This document shows, one piece after another, positions 36,338-44,451 of a stretch of 64,000 nt of DNA; the first letter of the stretch is position 1, and each line of letters opens with the position of its first letter. The translations under genes and the position numbers were made by a program. Source of the stretch: Parapontixanthobacter aurantiacus (GTDB lineage Bacteria > Pseudomonadota > Alphaproteobacteria > Sphingomonadales > Sphingomonadaceae); NCBI RefSeq assembly GCF_009827635.1, contig NZ_WTYW01000001.1:80001-144000 (forward strand), in the 5' to 3' direction. The notes under the pieces were generated by a model. That model was not told where the DNA came from, did no database searches, and worked only from the letters and a program-made list of their open reading frames with translations.

Positions 36338-38709
36338 GCGGCGTTCCCTCCGGTTGCCTGGGACAGGGCAGCGACGAGCGCGTCGCGGTCGTAGCGGTAA
36401 ACGGTGCCTTGCTCGCTCTCGCGGGCGATTTCGGTTTCGCGGAGACGAATGACGCGGCCCGCTGCTTGTTCGGTTTGCGCAGGCGGCGCATCGCCCATGA
36501 CGATGGCGACATCGCAGTTTTCGACATTGCGCTCGACGCGATAGCCAGCGGCGACGACCAACGGTTCCAGAATGGCTTTCGACCATTCGTCGTCCGGCAA
36601 TGCGCAGGACAGCCCGTTGCTTGCTTCGTCCGGACGAGCGAACTTCGCGAACAGCTGGTGGCCGTCGATCAGGCGAACCGGGCGACCGTTCAACAGGACG
36701 GTTCCCTCATAGGCAGGGTCGTCGCTCGGGACGATTTCGGAAGTGAGCGGCTGCGTGTCGGAAATGCGCGCCACGGCGTAAAGCAGCGAGCTGGTGCCGT
36801 CGGACAGTCGCAGTGTGCGTACCGTTTCCTCGGTTTCATGCTGCGGCCCGATCCCGACCAGCGGCATGAGCCGGTCGTCGATGATCGTCTGCGCGACCTT
36901 CCCGTGATAGTCGATCGTCGCCGGATCGATCGTATCGATGCGCAGGACCATCGGCATCCGCACGGCGCATTCGAGCCCGTCGAACGTCTCGAAGGTCATG
37001 ACTTCGGCGGCTTTCTTCACGATCTTCTTGGCGTCTGCCTCGAGCGAGGGCGACTTCGATGCGCGCGTCGCGGAGACGAGATTATGCTTCGCCGCAATCT
37101 CCCTCATGTCGAGCATGAGGATCGGTGTACCGTTATCGAGCAGGGTCGAGCCGGAATAGAAGCCGGTGGCCATGATCGCGGGGGCGAGCGGTTTGACGAC
37201 CAGATCCTCGTAATCGAAGATCGAATCGACGCCGAGCGCAAAGCGATCGCCGGTGCTTACGTGCACGAGGATGAGAATGTCGGCGAGGTCCGACGCTTCC
37301 CCCTCGTCTTTGCCAGCGTTCTTCGGAAGTGCCAGTACGTCATGCAGGGCGAGGTAGGGTATGCGATTGCCGCGAATCTTGACGAGGCGGTTCGCCCCTA
37401 GCGTCGTGGTCTCGACGGAAGAGGAGCGGCGTCGGACGATTTCCAGAACATAGCTCTGCGGGATAGCGAACTGATGTCCGCCCGCCTGCACCGTGAGGCC
37501 AGCGACGATGCTAAGCGTCAGGGGTATCTGCAACTGGAAGCTGGTGAATTCGCCGGGCTTGGAAGTAACCTTGATGGAGCCGCCGATGCGTTCGAGATTG
37601 GCGCGCACGACGTCCATTCCGACACCGCGTCCGGAAATTTCGCTCACCTCCTCCGCAGTGGAGAGGCCGGGCGCGAAGATGAGGTTGATCTTTTCCTCGT
37701 TCGAAAGACGGCTGGCTTCCTGTTCGGTGACGACGCCGGTCTCGATCGCCTTGGCGACGATTTTCGCCGGGTCGAGACCTTTCCCGTCGTCGGTGACGGT
37801 CAGCCTGATCTCGTTGCCCGAATGGCGCGCGCTGACGTTGAGCAGACCGATCTCGCGCTTGCCGGCGGCGATGCGCCGCGACGGGGTTTCGATTCCGTGA
37901 TCGATCGCATTGCGCAGCAGATGGGTCATCGGGTCGCGGATCATCTCCATGATCTCGCGGTCGAGTTCGACATCGCCGCCCTCGAAGTCGATCATCACCT
38001 GCTTGCCGAGTTCGTTCGACAGATCGCGCACCAGTCGGGGCAATGACTGATAGAGGTGGTCGATATGGTGCATGCGCATCTGGCTGATGCCTTCGCGCAC
38101 TTCCGAAAGAATACCGGAGAGGCGCTCGAACGGACCGTCAAGCGCCCCCGCATCGGGTGTTTCGCGCAGGCGCCGCGCCAGATCGTTCCGCGCAAGAACC
38201 ATGTCGGACACGCCGCTCATCACGCGATCGAGCAATTCGACGGGAAGCCGGATCGACCGGGGCGCTGCGGAGCTTTGGCTCGCACGCGCGGTCTGGACTT
38301 CTTCGCGCGGGTGGCTCGCCGCGACGTCGAGCACGGCACCCTCGCTGTCTTCGAGGGCCGAGACGAGCATTTCGTCGCCGCCTTCGGGGAATTCCTCTTT
38401 AGCCTCGATCGCGTCGACCATCGCGGCAATGCGGTCGATGACGGAAAGGACCGCGGTGACGAGGCGAGCATTTGCCGCACGCCTGCCGGAGCGCACTTCG
38501 CCGAGCGCACCTTCGGCGGCATGGCTGAGTTTTGCGAGCCGAGGAAAATCGAAGAAGCCGCAATTGCCCTTAACGGTATGGACGAAGCGGAAGATCGAAT
38601 CGAGACGCTCGCGGTCACCGGGATCGGCTTCCCACGCGATGATCTCGCCTTCGATACTCTCCAGCATTTCACGGGTTTCGGCTACGAAATCCGCCAGCAG
38701 GTCGTCCAT
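36334..38709 (-). CDS. cheA: Chemotaxis histidine kinase CheA with two CheW-like domains and a degenerate receiver-like tail
   Basis: A 791-residue kinase. Domains in order: HPt about 1-105 with phosphorylated H44 (VHTVKGNCGF); a short linker without an obvious P2 domain; dimerisation about 150-215; ATPase about 255-395 with LLRNAIDHGIE, DDGKGLD and GRGVGMDVV; a first CheW-like domain about 400-545; a second about 568-690; and a tail of about 90 residues (700-790). That tail has the look of a receiver fold (ILEPLVVAAGYRVE, NCDVAIVMGD) but no acidic phosphorylation site. The two CheW-like modules may widen array contacts. It is the first gene of the operon, after an AT-rich stretch that may hold its promoter. 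Confidence 0.93.
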   Translation of the reverse strand: MDDLLADFVAETREMLESIEGEIIAWEADPGDRERLDSIFRFVHTVKGNCGFFDFPRLAKLSHAAEGALGEVRSGRRAANARLVTAVLSVIDRIAAMVDAIEAKEEFPEGGDEMLVSALEDSEGAVLDVAASHPREEVQTARASQSSAAPRSIRLPVELLDRVMSGVSDMVLARNDLARRLRETPDAGALDGPFERLSGILSEVREGISQMRMHHIDHLYQSLPRLVRDLSNELGKQVMIDFEGGDVELDREIMEMIRDPMTHLLRNAIDHGIETPSRRIAAGKREIGLLNVSARHSGNEIRLTVTDDGKGLDPAKIVAKAIETGVVTEQEASRLSNEEKINLIFAPGLSTAEEVSEISGRGVGMDVVRANLERIGGSIKVTSKPGEFTSFQLQIPLTLSIVAGLTVQAGGHQFAIPQSYVLEIVRRRSSSVETTTLGANRLVKIRGNRIPYLALHDVLALPKNAGKDEGEASDLADILILVHVSTGDRFALGVDSIFDYEDLVVKPLAPAIMATGFYSGSTLLDNGTPILMLDMREIAAKHNLVSATRASKSPSLEADAKKIVKKAAEVMTFETFDGLECAVRMPMVLRIDTIDPATIDYHGKVAQTIIDDRLMPLVGIGPQHETEETVRTLRLSDGTSSLLYAVARISDTQPLTSEIVPSDDPAYEGTVLLNGRPVRLIDGHQLFAKFARPDEASNGLSCALPDDEWSKAILEPLVVAAGYRVERNVENCDVAIVMGDAPPAQTEQAAGRVIRLRETEIARESEQGTVYRYDRDALVAALSQATGGNAA

Positions 38710-38791
38710 GTCGCACTTTCCGTCAAAACCTTCAGGAACAGGCGATATGACCGATGTTGGTTAATATAATTATACGGTGATCGGAGGTCGA

Positions 38792-40150
38792 TTACGTAGC
38801 TGAAGGTCGCATTTGCCCGTGATGGCGCAGCAGCCACCATGTCATGGCAAGCGCGAGCGCTCCGCCTGCCAGATTGGCCGCCAGTTCGCCCGCATAGATC
38901 GCCTCCGCGCCCCAGCTTGCCCGCAAGAGCCAGGCGACCGGCAGCATGACGAGGAACACGCGGGCAAAGCTCTGCGCAAGCGCCCAGCCAGCGCGGTCAA
39001 TGGCGTTCAATGCGCCATTGCTTACGATGAGCAGCCCATAGCCCGCGTACCCCCAGGCAGCGATGCCGAGATACGCCGTGAACTGCGCGACGACGGCCTC
39101 GCTGTCAGTGAACAGGCCCGCGAACCACTCCGCCGCGAAGACAAGCACCAAGGCGATCGAAAGCCCGTAAGCGATGCAGAAACCGCTGGCATAGAGAAAG
39201 GCGTTGTTCGCACGGTCGAGCTTGCCCGAGCCCCAGTTCTGACCGACGATGCCGCCGATCGCTCCGGACAACGCGAGAAGGGGCACGACCGCAAAGCTTT
39301 GGAGGCGCCCGGCCGCCCCGAAACCCGCGACCGCCGATTGACCCTCGACCGCGACGAGGGCCGTCAGCACCGAAAGGCCGATGGGGTTGATCGCGTTGGA
39401 GAAGGATGCCGGACCGGCAACCCGCGTGATGGCGGCAATGGAACTGCCGATATCCGCGCCGCCCAGCTTTCGGAATTGCGGGGGAAGGGGCGTCCGCCGC
39501 AGCAGGATGTAGCCGGTCGCAATACCGACCGCCCAGCCGGCCAGCGTCGCATAGGCAGCGCCGACGATCCCGAGCCCCTCGAAGCCGAGCGCCCCGGTTA
39601 TAAGGATCGGGTCGAGTATCCAGTTGGCGATGGCATAGGATAGGGAGACGATGGATGTCTTCTTGGCCTCTCCCTGTCCGCGCAGGACGCCGTTCAGTCC
39701 CATGATCGCCATGAGCAGCGGGAAGCCGAGGGCAAAGGGCTGCATATAGGTCCGGATGAGCGGCAAGGTCTCTTCGTCGGCCTGCATGAGACCGAACAGC
39801 GGATCGAGCAGCGCAAACAGCAGCAGGCTCATGGCCGCCCCGAGCATGACGGCGAAGACGATGCCGACATTGGCGCGCTCGTGGGCGCGTTCGTCATTGC
39901 CTTCGCCCAGGGCGCGGGCAATCACCGAATTGATGCCCACCATGACACCGACACCAAGGCTCGTCAGCGCGACGCTGATCGGAAAGATGAAGGAGATGGC
40001 GGCGAGTTCGGCAGCGCCCAGTTGTCCGATGAAATAGGCATCGACGAGCCCGATCGACATGATCGCCGCGACGCCCAGCACCATGGGGGCGGTCTGCGTC
40101 ACGAGATGCCCGACGATACTCCCGCGGGTGAGTTTGGCATTCTCGCTCAT
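38792..40150 (-). CDS. MATE-family multidrug/metabolite exporter
   Basis: A 452-residue membrane protein with 12 predicted segments arranged as two homologous halves. LVDAYFIGQLGAAELAAISF near 30-50 is the usual MATE first-half signature (VDxxxxGxLG). It exports organic cations or drugs using Na+ or H+ in the family; the substrate is unknown. It is alone on the minus strand, 82 bases upstream of cheA and divergent from the aldolase gene. Confidence 0.9.
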   Translation of the reverse strand: MSENAKLTRGSIVGHLVTQTAPMVLGVAAIMSIGLVDAYFIGQLGAAELAAISFIFPISVALTSLGVGVMVGINSVIARALGEGNDERAHERANVGIVFAVMLGAAMSLLLFALLDPLFGLMQADEETLPLIRTYMQPFALGFPLLMAIMGLNGVLRGQGEAKKTSIVSLSYAIANWILDPILITGALGFEGLGIVGAAYATLAGWAVGIATGYILLRRTPLPPQFRKLGGADIGSSIAAITRVAGPASFSNAINPIGLSVLTALVAVEGQSAVAGFGAAGRLQSFAVVPLLALSGAIGGIVGQNWGSGKLDRANNAFLYASGFCIAYGLSIALVLVFAAEWFAGLFTDSEAVVAQFTAYLGIAAWGYAGYGLLIVSNGALNAIDRAGWALAQSFARVFLVMLPVAWLLRASWGAEAIYAGELAANLAGGALALAMTWWLLRHHGQMRPSAT

Positions 40151-40287
40151 CGAGGGACCTGCACTATCGGGAGCCGCGGCCAGCGCAACTGTTTTCCCCG
40201 CCGGGGGTTGGGCGGGGTCGCGCCGAACTTGTGCGGCGGTCGTGCTTCGTGCGATAGTGCGGGAAACGAAACGATGGAGATGGCCTC

Positions 40288-41052
40288 ATGGCGACGCAGA
40301 TCAAACCGCAGGTGGATTGCAGCAAGGAAGAGTGGGAAGCGCGGCAGAACCTGGCGGCGTGCTATCGCATCTTCGATCATCTGGGGTGGTCTGAATCGAT
40401 CTACAACCACATCTCGCTGAAGATTCCGGGCGAAGACGATACGTTCCTCATCAATCCCTTTGGTCTGCTCTATGACGAAGTGACGGCGTCCAACCTCGTG
40501 AAGATCGACGTCGAAGGCAACAATGTCGGCAATTCGCCCTACATGGTGAACAAGGCCGGTTTCACGCAGCACGCTCATTTTCACAAGCATCTGGGAGAGC
40601 GTGCCAATGCGATCTGTCACGTCCACACGACCGCGACCATGGCCGTATGCAGTCATGAAGACGGCCTGCTGCCGACCAATTTCTACGCTTGCAGCTTTCA
40701 GGACCGCATCGGCTACCATGATTTCGAAGGCGTCACCGTGCGTCCCGAGGAAGGCGAGCGGCTGGTCGAGAACCTCGGTCAGCACAAGGTTCTGATGCTG
40801 CGCAATCACGGACCCGTCGTGATGGGCAAGACCATTCAGGAGATGTTCCTCACGATGTGGTCGCTCCAGCGCGCGTGCGAAATCCAGGTTGCCACTCTTT
40901 CGCAGGGCAAGGCGCAGGTCGTTACGCAGGACGTCGTCGACGTTCACCAGCGCGACCTTGCGCAGATGAGCAGCCAGGGCGGTGCGGGAATGTTCGACTT
41001 CGAAGCATGGAAGCGCCGGGTCGACAAGATCGACGATTCCTGGCGGAACTGA
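40288..41052 (+). CDS. Class II aldolase/adducin-family protein
   Basis: A 254-residue class II aldolase-fold protein. The zinc ligands of the family are visible in CHVHTTATMAV near residues 110-120 and in RNHGPVV near 172-178. Members are fuculose-, ribulose- and similar sugar-phosphate aldolases or epimerases, but many, like this one, are called putative aldolase with unknown substrate. ATG at 40288 follows GGAG. Its stop overlaps the next start (ATG within TGATG), tying it to the zinc-ribbon gene. Confidence 0.88.
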   Translation: MATQIKPQVDCSKEEWEARQNLAACYRIFDHLGWSESIYNHISLKIPGEDDTFLINPFGLLYDEVTASNLVKIDVEGNNVGNSPYMVNKAGFTQHAHFHKHLGERANAICHVHTTATMAVCSHEDGLLPTNFYACSFQDRIGYHDFEGVTVRPEEGERLVENLGQHKVLMLRNHGPVVMGKTIQEMFLTMWSLQRACEIQVATLSQGKAQVVTQDVVDVHQRDLAQMSSQGGAGMFDFEAWKRRVDKIDDSWRN

Positions 41053-41270
41053 TGGAAAGTGCGAAATCCTGCCACAAATGCGGCGGCAGGATGGCTCAAG
41101 GTATTTCGCTCGGGCGTGACAGCGGCGGCGGGCAGGTCGTTGCCCAGTGGTATCCCGGCAAGCCGGAGCGGAACTGGGCCGGAATGCTCATGATCGACAA
41201 GAAGCAGCTAAGCGACGTTATCGCCTATCGCTGCGAACGCTGCCATCTCATCGATTTCTACGCAGAATAG
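41052..41270 (+). CDS. Small zinc-ribbon protein
   Basis: A 72-residue protein with two CxxC pairs: C7-H-K-C10 near the N-terminus and C61-E-R-C64 near the C-terminus. This is the pattern of a single zinc ribbon, with a hydrophobic strand region between (QVVAQWYPG). The ATG at 41052 overlaps the aldolase stop. The function is unknown; small zinc ribbons often act as protein or nucleic-acid adaptors. It is followed 11 bases later by the orphan [2Fe-2S] gene. Confidence 0.75.
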   Translation: MESAKSCHKCGGRMAQGISLGRDSGGGQVVAQWYPGKPERNWAGMLMIDKKQLSDVIAYRCERCHLIDFYAE

Positions 41271-41281
41271 GTAATTCACTC

Positions 41282-41851
41282 ATGGTAGCGATGACCGTCA
41301 ACGGGCGGCCCCTCGATTTCGACATGGACCCGCGCACTCCGCTGGTTCACGCGCTGCGCGACGCAGCCAATCTGACGGGCACGAAATTCGGCTGCGGCAA
41401 TGGCGATTGCGGCGCGTGCATCGTCCATGTCGATGGTGCTCCCCTGCGCTCCTGCCTCATCACGCTCGCGGAATCCGAAGGGCGGATCATCACCACGATC
41501 GAAGGGCTCGGCGCTGATCGCACGCAACCTGTGCAGCAGGCGCTCGTCGCAGAGCAGGCCATTCAATGCGGCTTCTGCACGCCCGGCATCGTCATGGCGG
41601 CGAGCGCCCTCCTTAGACAGAACCGCTCGCCCAGCGTTGACGAGATCAAGGCCGCACTTCCCAATATCTGCCGCTGCGGCGTCTATCCGCGGCTCGTCGA
41701 AGCGATCGAGCGGGCCGGGCGCGTCGCACGGCGCAGCGAGACGATCACGGCCGCGCCCACTTCGGGCATCTCGACGGAAGACGCCGCGCGCAGCGTCCCC
41801 GCGATCAGGCCGGTCGCCCCGGCCCGACGCGAAGAGGATGCCGAACCTTAG
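41282..41851 (+). CDS. Orphan [2Fe-2S] subunit of molybdenum hydroxylase type (IorA-like)
   Basis: A 189-residue protein with both iron-sulfur domains of the small subunit of molybdenum hydroxylases: C38, C43, C46, C58 for the first cluster and C96, C99, C130, C132 for the second. The layout resembles isoquinoline 1-oxidoreductase alpha subunits, with a Pro/Ala/Arg-rich tail of about 35 residues. No molybdenum or FAD subunit lies nearby; the Pao-like set is about 32 kb away. It may serve an unlinked large subunit. ATG at 41282 or 41291. The gene converges with the siderophore receptor and overlaps its end by four bases. Confidence 0.88.
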   Translation: MVAMTVNGRPLDFDMDPRTPLVHALRDAANLTGTKFGCGNGDCGACIVHVDGAPLRSCLITLAESEGRIITTIEGLGADRTQPVQQALVAEQAIQCGFCTPGIVMAASALLRQNRSPSVDEIKAALPNICRCGVYPRLVEAIERAGRVARRSETITAAPTSGISTEDAARSVPAIRPVAPARREEDAEP

Positions 41852-43947
41852 AAGCCGAACCGCACGCCGATCCGGGCATGGAAGGGATCGCCCGGCTGGA
41901 TGTTGTTGTCGCCATGCGCGCTTGCATAGTAGTCCTCGTCGAAGAGGTTTTCGATGTTGAGCTGCACGGTCACCCGCTCGTTCACCTCGTAATAGGCGGC
42001 GGCATCGATGCGCAGGAAGTCAGGGAGGATGACTTCGTTCGTGTAGCTGGTGAATTGCTCCGAGCGATAGATGCCGCCCAGACCGAAGGACAGCCGATCG
42101 GTCGCGTAGAAGCGGTTCCATGCGGTGAACTGGTGATGCGGGGTCTGCTGAAGGGTGGTTCCGGCATCCGCGAAGATCGAATCCGTCAGGATTTCTCCGT
42201 CGAGATAGGCATAGCCGAGGCTTGCCTGCCAGACCGGCAGGATGTTGCCGACAATGCTTGCTTCGCCGCCGCGGACCCGGCTCTCGCCGGTCAGGACAGC
42301 GAGATTGGTTAGGGGATCGGTCGAGCGGGTATTCGTCCGGTCGAGCTGAAACAGCGCAGCGGTGAACAGGAGGTCGGTCTTTGGGGCGAATTTGACGCCG
42401 ATCTCGTAGCTGGTGAACTTCTCCGGCTCGAGTTCGTCGAATGCCGGGTCGAGGAAGGTGAACTGGTCGCCCGCCTGCGGCAGGAAGCTCTCCGCGTAGC
42501 TTGCATAGAAGGACAGCCCTTCGCCGGGCTTGACGATCAGACCGAGGCGCGGGCTGACGAGTTCGTCGACCCGCTGGCCGCGCTCATCCGCCAGAATGTC
42601 GTATGTGTCGAGATCGAACCGGTCATAGCGCAGGCCCGCGATAACTTCGACGAATTCTCCGAACGAAATCTGGTCCTGAACATAGGCCGAGAAGACCTTG
42701 AGCTCGCTGTCGCGCGACCGAGAGATCGGGGTCAGCGAAACCTCAGGAAAATCGTAGGGGTCCGTCAGAAAAACGAAATTTCGCGACAGAGCGACGCCAT
42801 AGCGGCCGTTCTGCGTGTCCTGAACGCTTCCCTCGATACCGACGAGCAGCATGTGGTCGAGCGGGCCAGTTTTGGTTTCCCAGACCAGATTGGCCTGCCC
42901 GATCAGGTTCTCGCGCTGCGTAAAATCCTGATAGCCGCCGAGCGAGACTGTTTCGCCATCCGTTCCGCGCGGCAGGACGTTGGCATAGACCTTGTCGTAA
43001 TTCGCGTACTGGACAGACGCGTTGATGTGGAGATCGTCCGAAAAGTCGTGGTCGATGCGACTGCGTGCGATGTGAACCTCGGCGCGCGCTTCGTTGAAAC
43101 CGGGTACGCCGAAGAACGTCTCGTCATATCCGGTGAGCGGTCCCGTGCCGAGCGAAGGAACGCCGCGATCGGTGACCCGCCTGTCGTCGTCATACGTGTA
43201 GTGAGCGGTAAGGCGGGTGTTGGCGCCGAGCCGTGCGGTAATCGTTGGGGTGATGCCGATGAAGCGTCCTTCGTAGAAGTCGCGGTCGTTGTCGAACTCC
43301 TCGTAAGTGCCGGTCACGCGCAGGCCGAGATTCTCCGCTGCGTTGAGATTGACGTCGCCGGTCAGCGCAAAGGCCGAGAACGTATCGACCGAAGCATCGA
43401 GATTGACGAAGCGGGTCGCAACGTCCGCCGTCTTGCTGACGCGGTTGATTGCGCCGCCGCCGCCCCCGCGTCCGAAGATGAGGGCGTTGGGACCCTTCAG
43501 GACTTCGACCCGCTCGACATTGTAAAGGGGGCGGAAATACTGCGCGTCGTCACGCAATCCGTCGAGATAGAAGTCGGCCGTGGTTTCCTGACCGCGAATG
43601 AAGACCTCGTCGCGATGCCCTTCGCCCGTTTCCAGCGTAATGCCCGGAACGTAGCGCAGCGCGTCGTTCAACTGGCGCAGGCTCTGGTCTTCCAGCTGGT
43701 CCTCGGTCAGAACGGTGATGCTTTGGGGAACGTCGAGCAGGGCAGTTTCGGTCTTCGTTCCGCTCGAGCCGTCCTCGCCGCCATAGCCTTCCTTCTGGCC
43801 AACGACGACGATCGTCGTCGGCAGATAGTCGCGATCCTGCTCGGCGGCTTCTGTGGCATTGTCGCTTGCGGCGAACGCCGGCGTTGCGGCAAGTGCAAGC
43901 GGCGCGACCGTGACGGCGAGCAGGCTGCGATTAGTGACGGACTTCAT
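41848..43947 (-). CDS. TonB-dependent siderophore receptor
   Basis: A 699-residue outer-membrane receptor for ferric siderophores (FhuA/FpvA-type family). The signal peptide ends at AFAA (about 24-27). The TonB-box/plug region has TTIVVVGQKEGYGG, DVPQSITVLTEDQLEDQ and VEVLKGPNALIFGRGG. The barrel ends in RIGVRFGF with terminal Phe. Two Fur-box-like inverted repeats lie just upstream of the ATG at 43947, consistent with iron repression. The siderophore itself cannot be predicted. Confidence 0.94.
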   Translation of the reverse strand: MKSVTNRSLLAVTVAPLALAATPAFAASDNATEAAEQDRDYLPTTIVVVGQKEGYGGEDGSSGTKTETALLDVPQSITVLTEDQLEDQSLRQLNDALRYVPGITLETGEGHRDEVFIRGQETTADFYLDGLRDDAQYFRPLYNVERVEVLKGPNALIFGRGGGGGAINRVSKTADVATRFVNLDASVDTFSAFALTGDVNLNAAENLGLRVTGTYEEFDNDRDFYEGRFIGITPTITARLGANTRLTAHYTYDDDRRVTDRGVPSLGTGPLTGYDETFFGVPGFNEARAEVHIARSRIDHDFSDDLHINASVQYANYDKVYANVLPRGTDGETVSLGGYQDFTQRENLIGQANLVWETKTGPLDHMLLVGIEGSVQDTQNGRYGVALSRNFVFLTDPYDFPEVSLTPISRSRDSELKVFSAYVQDQISFGEFVEVIAGLRYDRFDLDTYDILADERGQRVDELVSPRLGLIVKPGEGLSFYASYAESFLPQAGDQFTFLDPAFDELEPEKFTSYEIGVKFAPKTDLLFTAALFQLDRTNTRSTDPLTNLAVLTGESRVRGGEASIVGNILPVWQASLGYAYLDGEILTDSIFADAGTTLQQTPHHQFTAWNRFYATDRLSFGLGGIYRSEQFTSYTNEVILPDFLRIDAAAYYEVNERVTVQLNIENLFDEDYYASAHGDNNIQPGDPFHARIGVRFGF

Positions 43948-43960
43948 TAGGTAACCCCCT

Positions 43961-43979
43961 TATTGAGAATCGTTCTCGT
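43961..43979 (-). promoter_or_regulatory. Fur-box-like inverted repeat 1
   Basis: GAGAA and TTCTC face each other around TCG within ATTGAGAATCGTTCTCG, 14 bases upstream of the siderophore receptor ATG. The pattern matches the core of Fur-binding sites (GATAAT-type hexamers in inverted orientation). So close to the start, it would block RNA polymerase or early elongation when Fur is loaded with iron. Confidence 0.65.
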
Positions 43980-43994
43980 TTCGTGAGGCGCTGC

Positions 43995-44012
43995 TATTGA
44001 GAATAATTCGCA
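43995..44012 (-). promoter_or_regulatory. Fur-box-like inverted repeat 2
   Basis: ATTGAGAATAATTCGCA repeats the ATTGAGAAT start of the first box about 34 bases upstream (about three helix turns) and probably overlaps the promoter. Two boxes in phase suggest cooperative Fur binding. The right half is less symmetrical than in the first box. Confidence 0.5.
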
Positions 44013-44106
44013 CTTGCAACCGCTATTTACAATGCGGGAAAGATTTTTGCTGAAATGCCCGTTCGACACAGGCTAATCCGAATGGGACAGGAAAAGGGAG
44101 AAGCCC

Positions 44107-44451
44107 ATGAAGGCCACTATTTGGCACAATCCGAAATGCGGCACGTCGCGCAATACGCTCGCAATGCTCGAGGATCGCGAAGGCGTGCAGGTCGAGGTGA
44201 TCGAATATCTCAAGGACCCGCCGAGCCGTCAGAAACTCGCGCAGCTATATCGGGACGCCGGGGTTCGCCCAGCCGAGGGGCTGCGCCTGCGTGGAACAGA
44301 TGCAGCGGAACGGGGGCTACCGGACGCGGATGACGAAACGGTGCTAACAGCGATGGAGAAGGACCCGATCCTGATCGAACGACCGCTCGTCGAAACAGAG
44401 AAGGGCGTGCGCCTTTGTCGTCCGAAGGAGCGGGTCGAGGAAATCCTCTAG
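44107..44451 (+). CDS. arsC: ArsC-family arsenate reductase
   Basis: A 114-residue thioredoxin-fold protein of the glutaredoxin-dependent ArsC family. The catalytic cysteine is C11 in NPKCGTSRNT, and IEYLKDPPSRQKLAQL and PILIERPLV (arginine in the arsenate-binding loop) are family signatures. It reduces arsenate to arsenite, or belongs to the close YfgD/Spx-like relatives; no other ars genes are nearby, so the role in arsenic resistance is uncertain. The ATG follows GGGAGAAG. Its stop overlaps the end of the convergent MFS gene. Confidence 0.88.
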   Translation: MKATIWHNPKCGTSRNTLAMLEDREGVQVEVIEYLKDPPSRQKLAQLYRDAGVRPAEGLRLRGTDAAERGLPDADDETVLTAMEKDPILIERPLVETEKGVRLCRPKERVEEIL

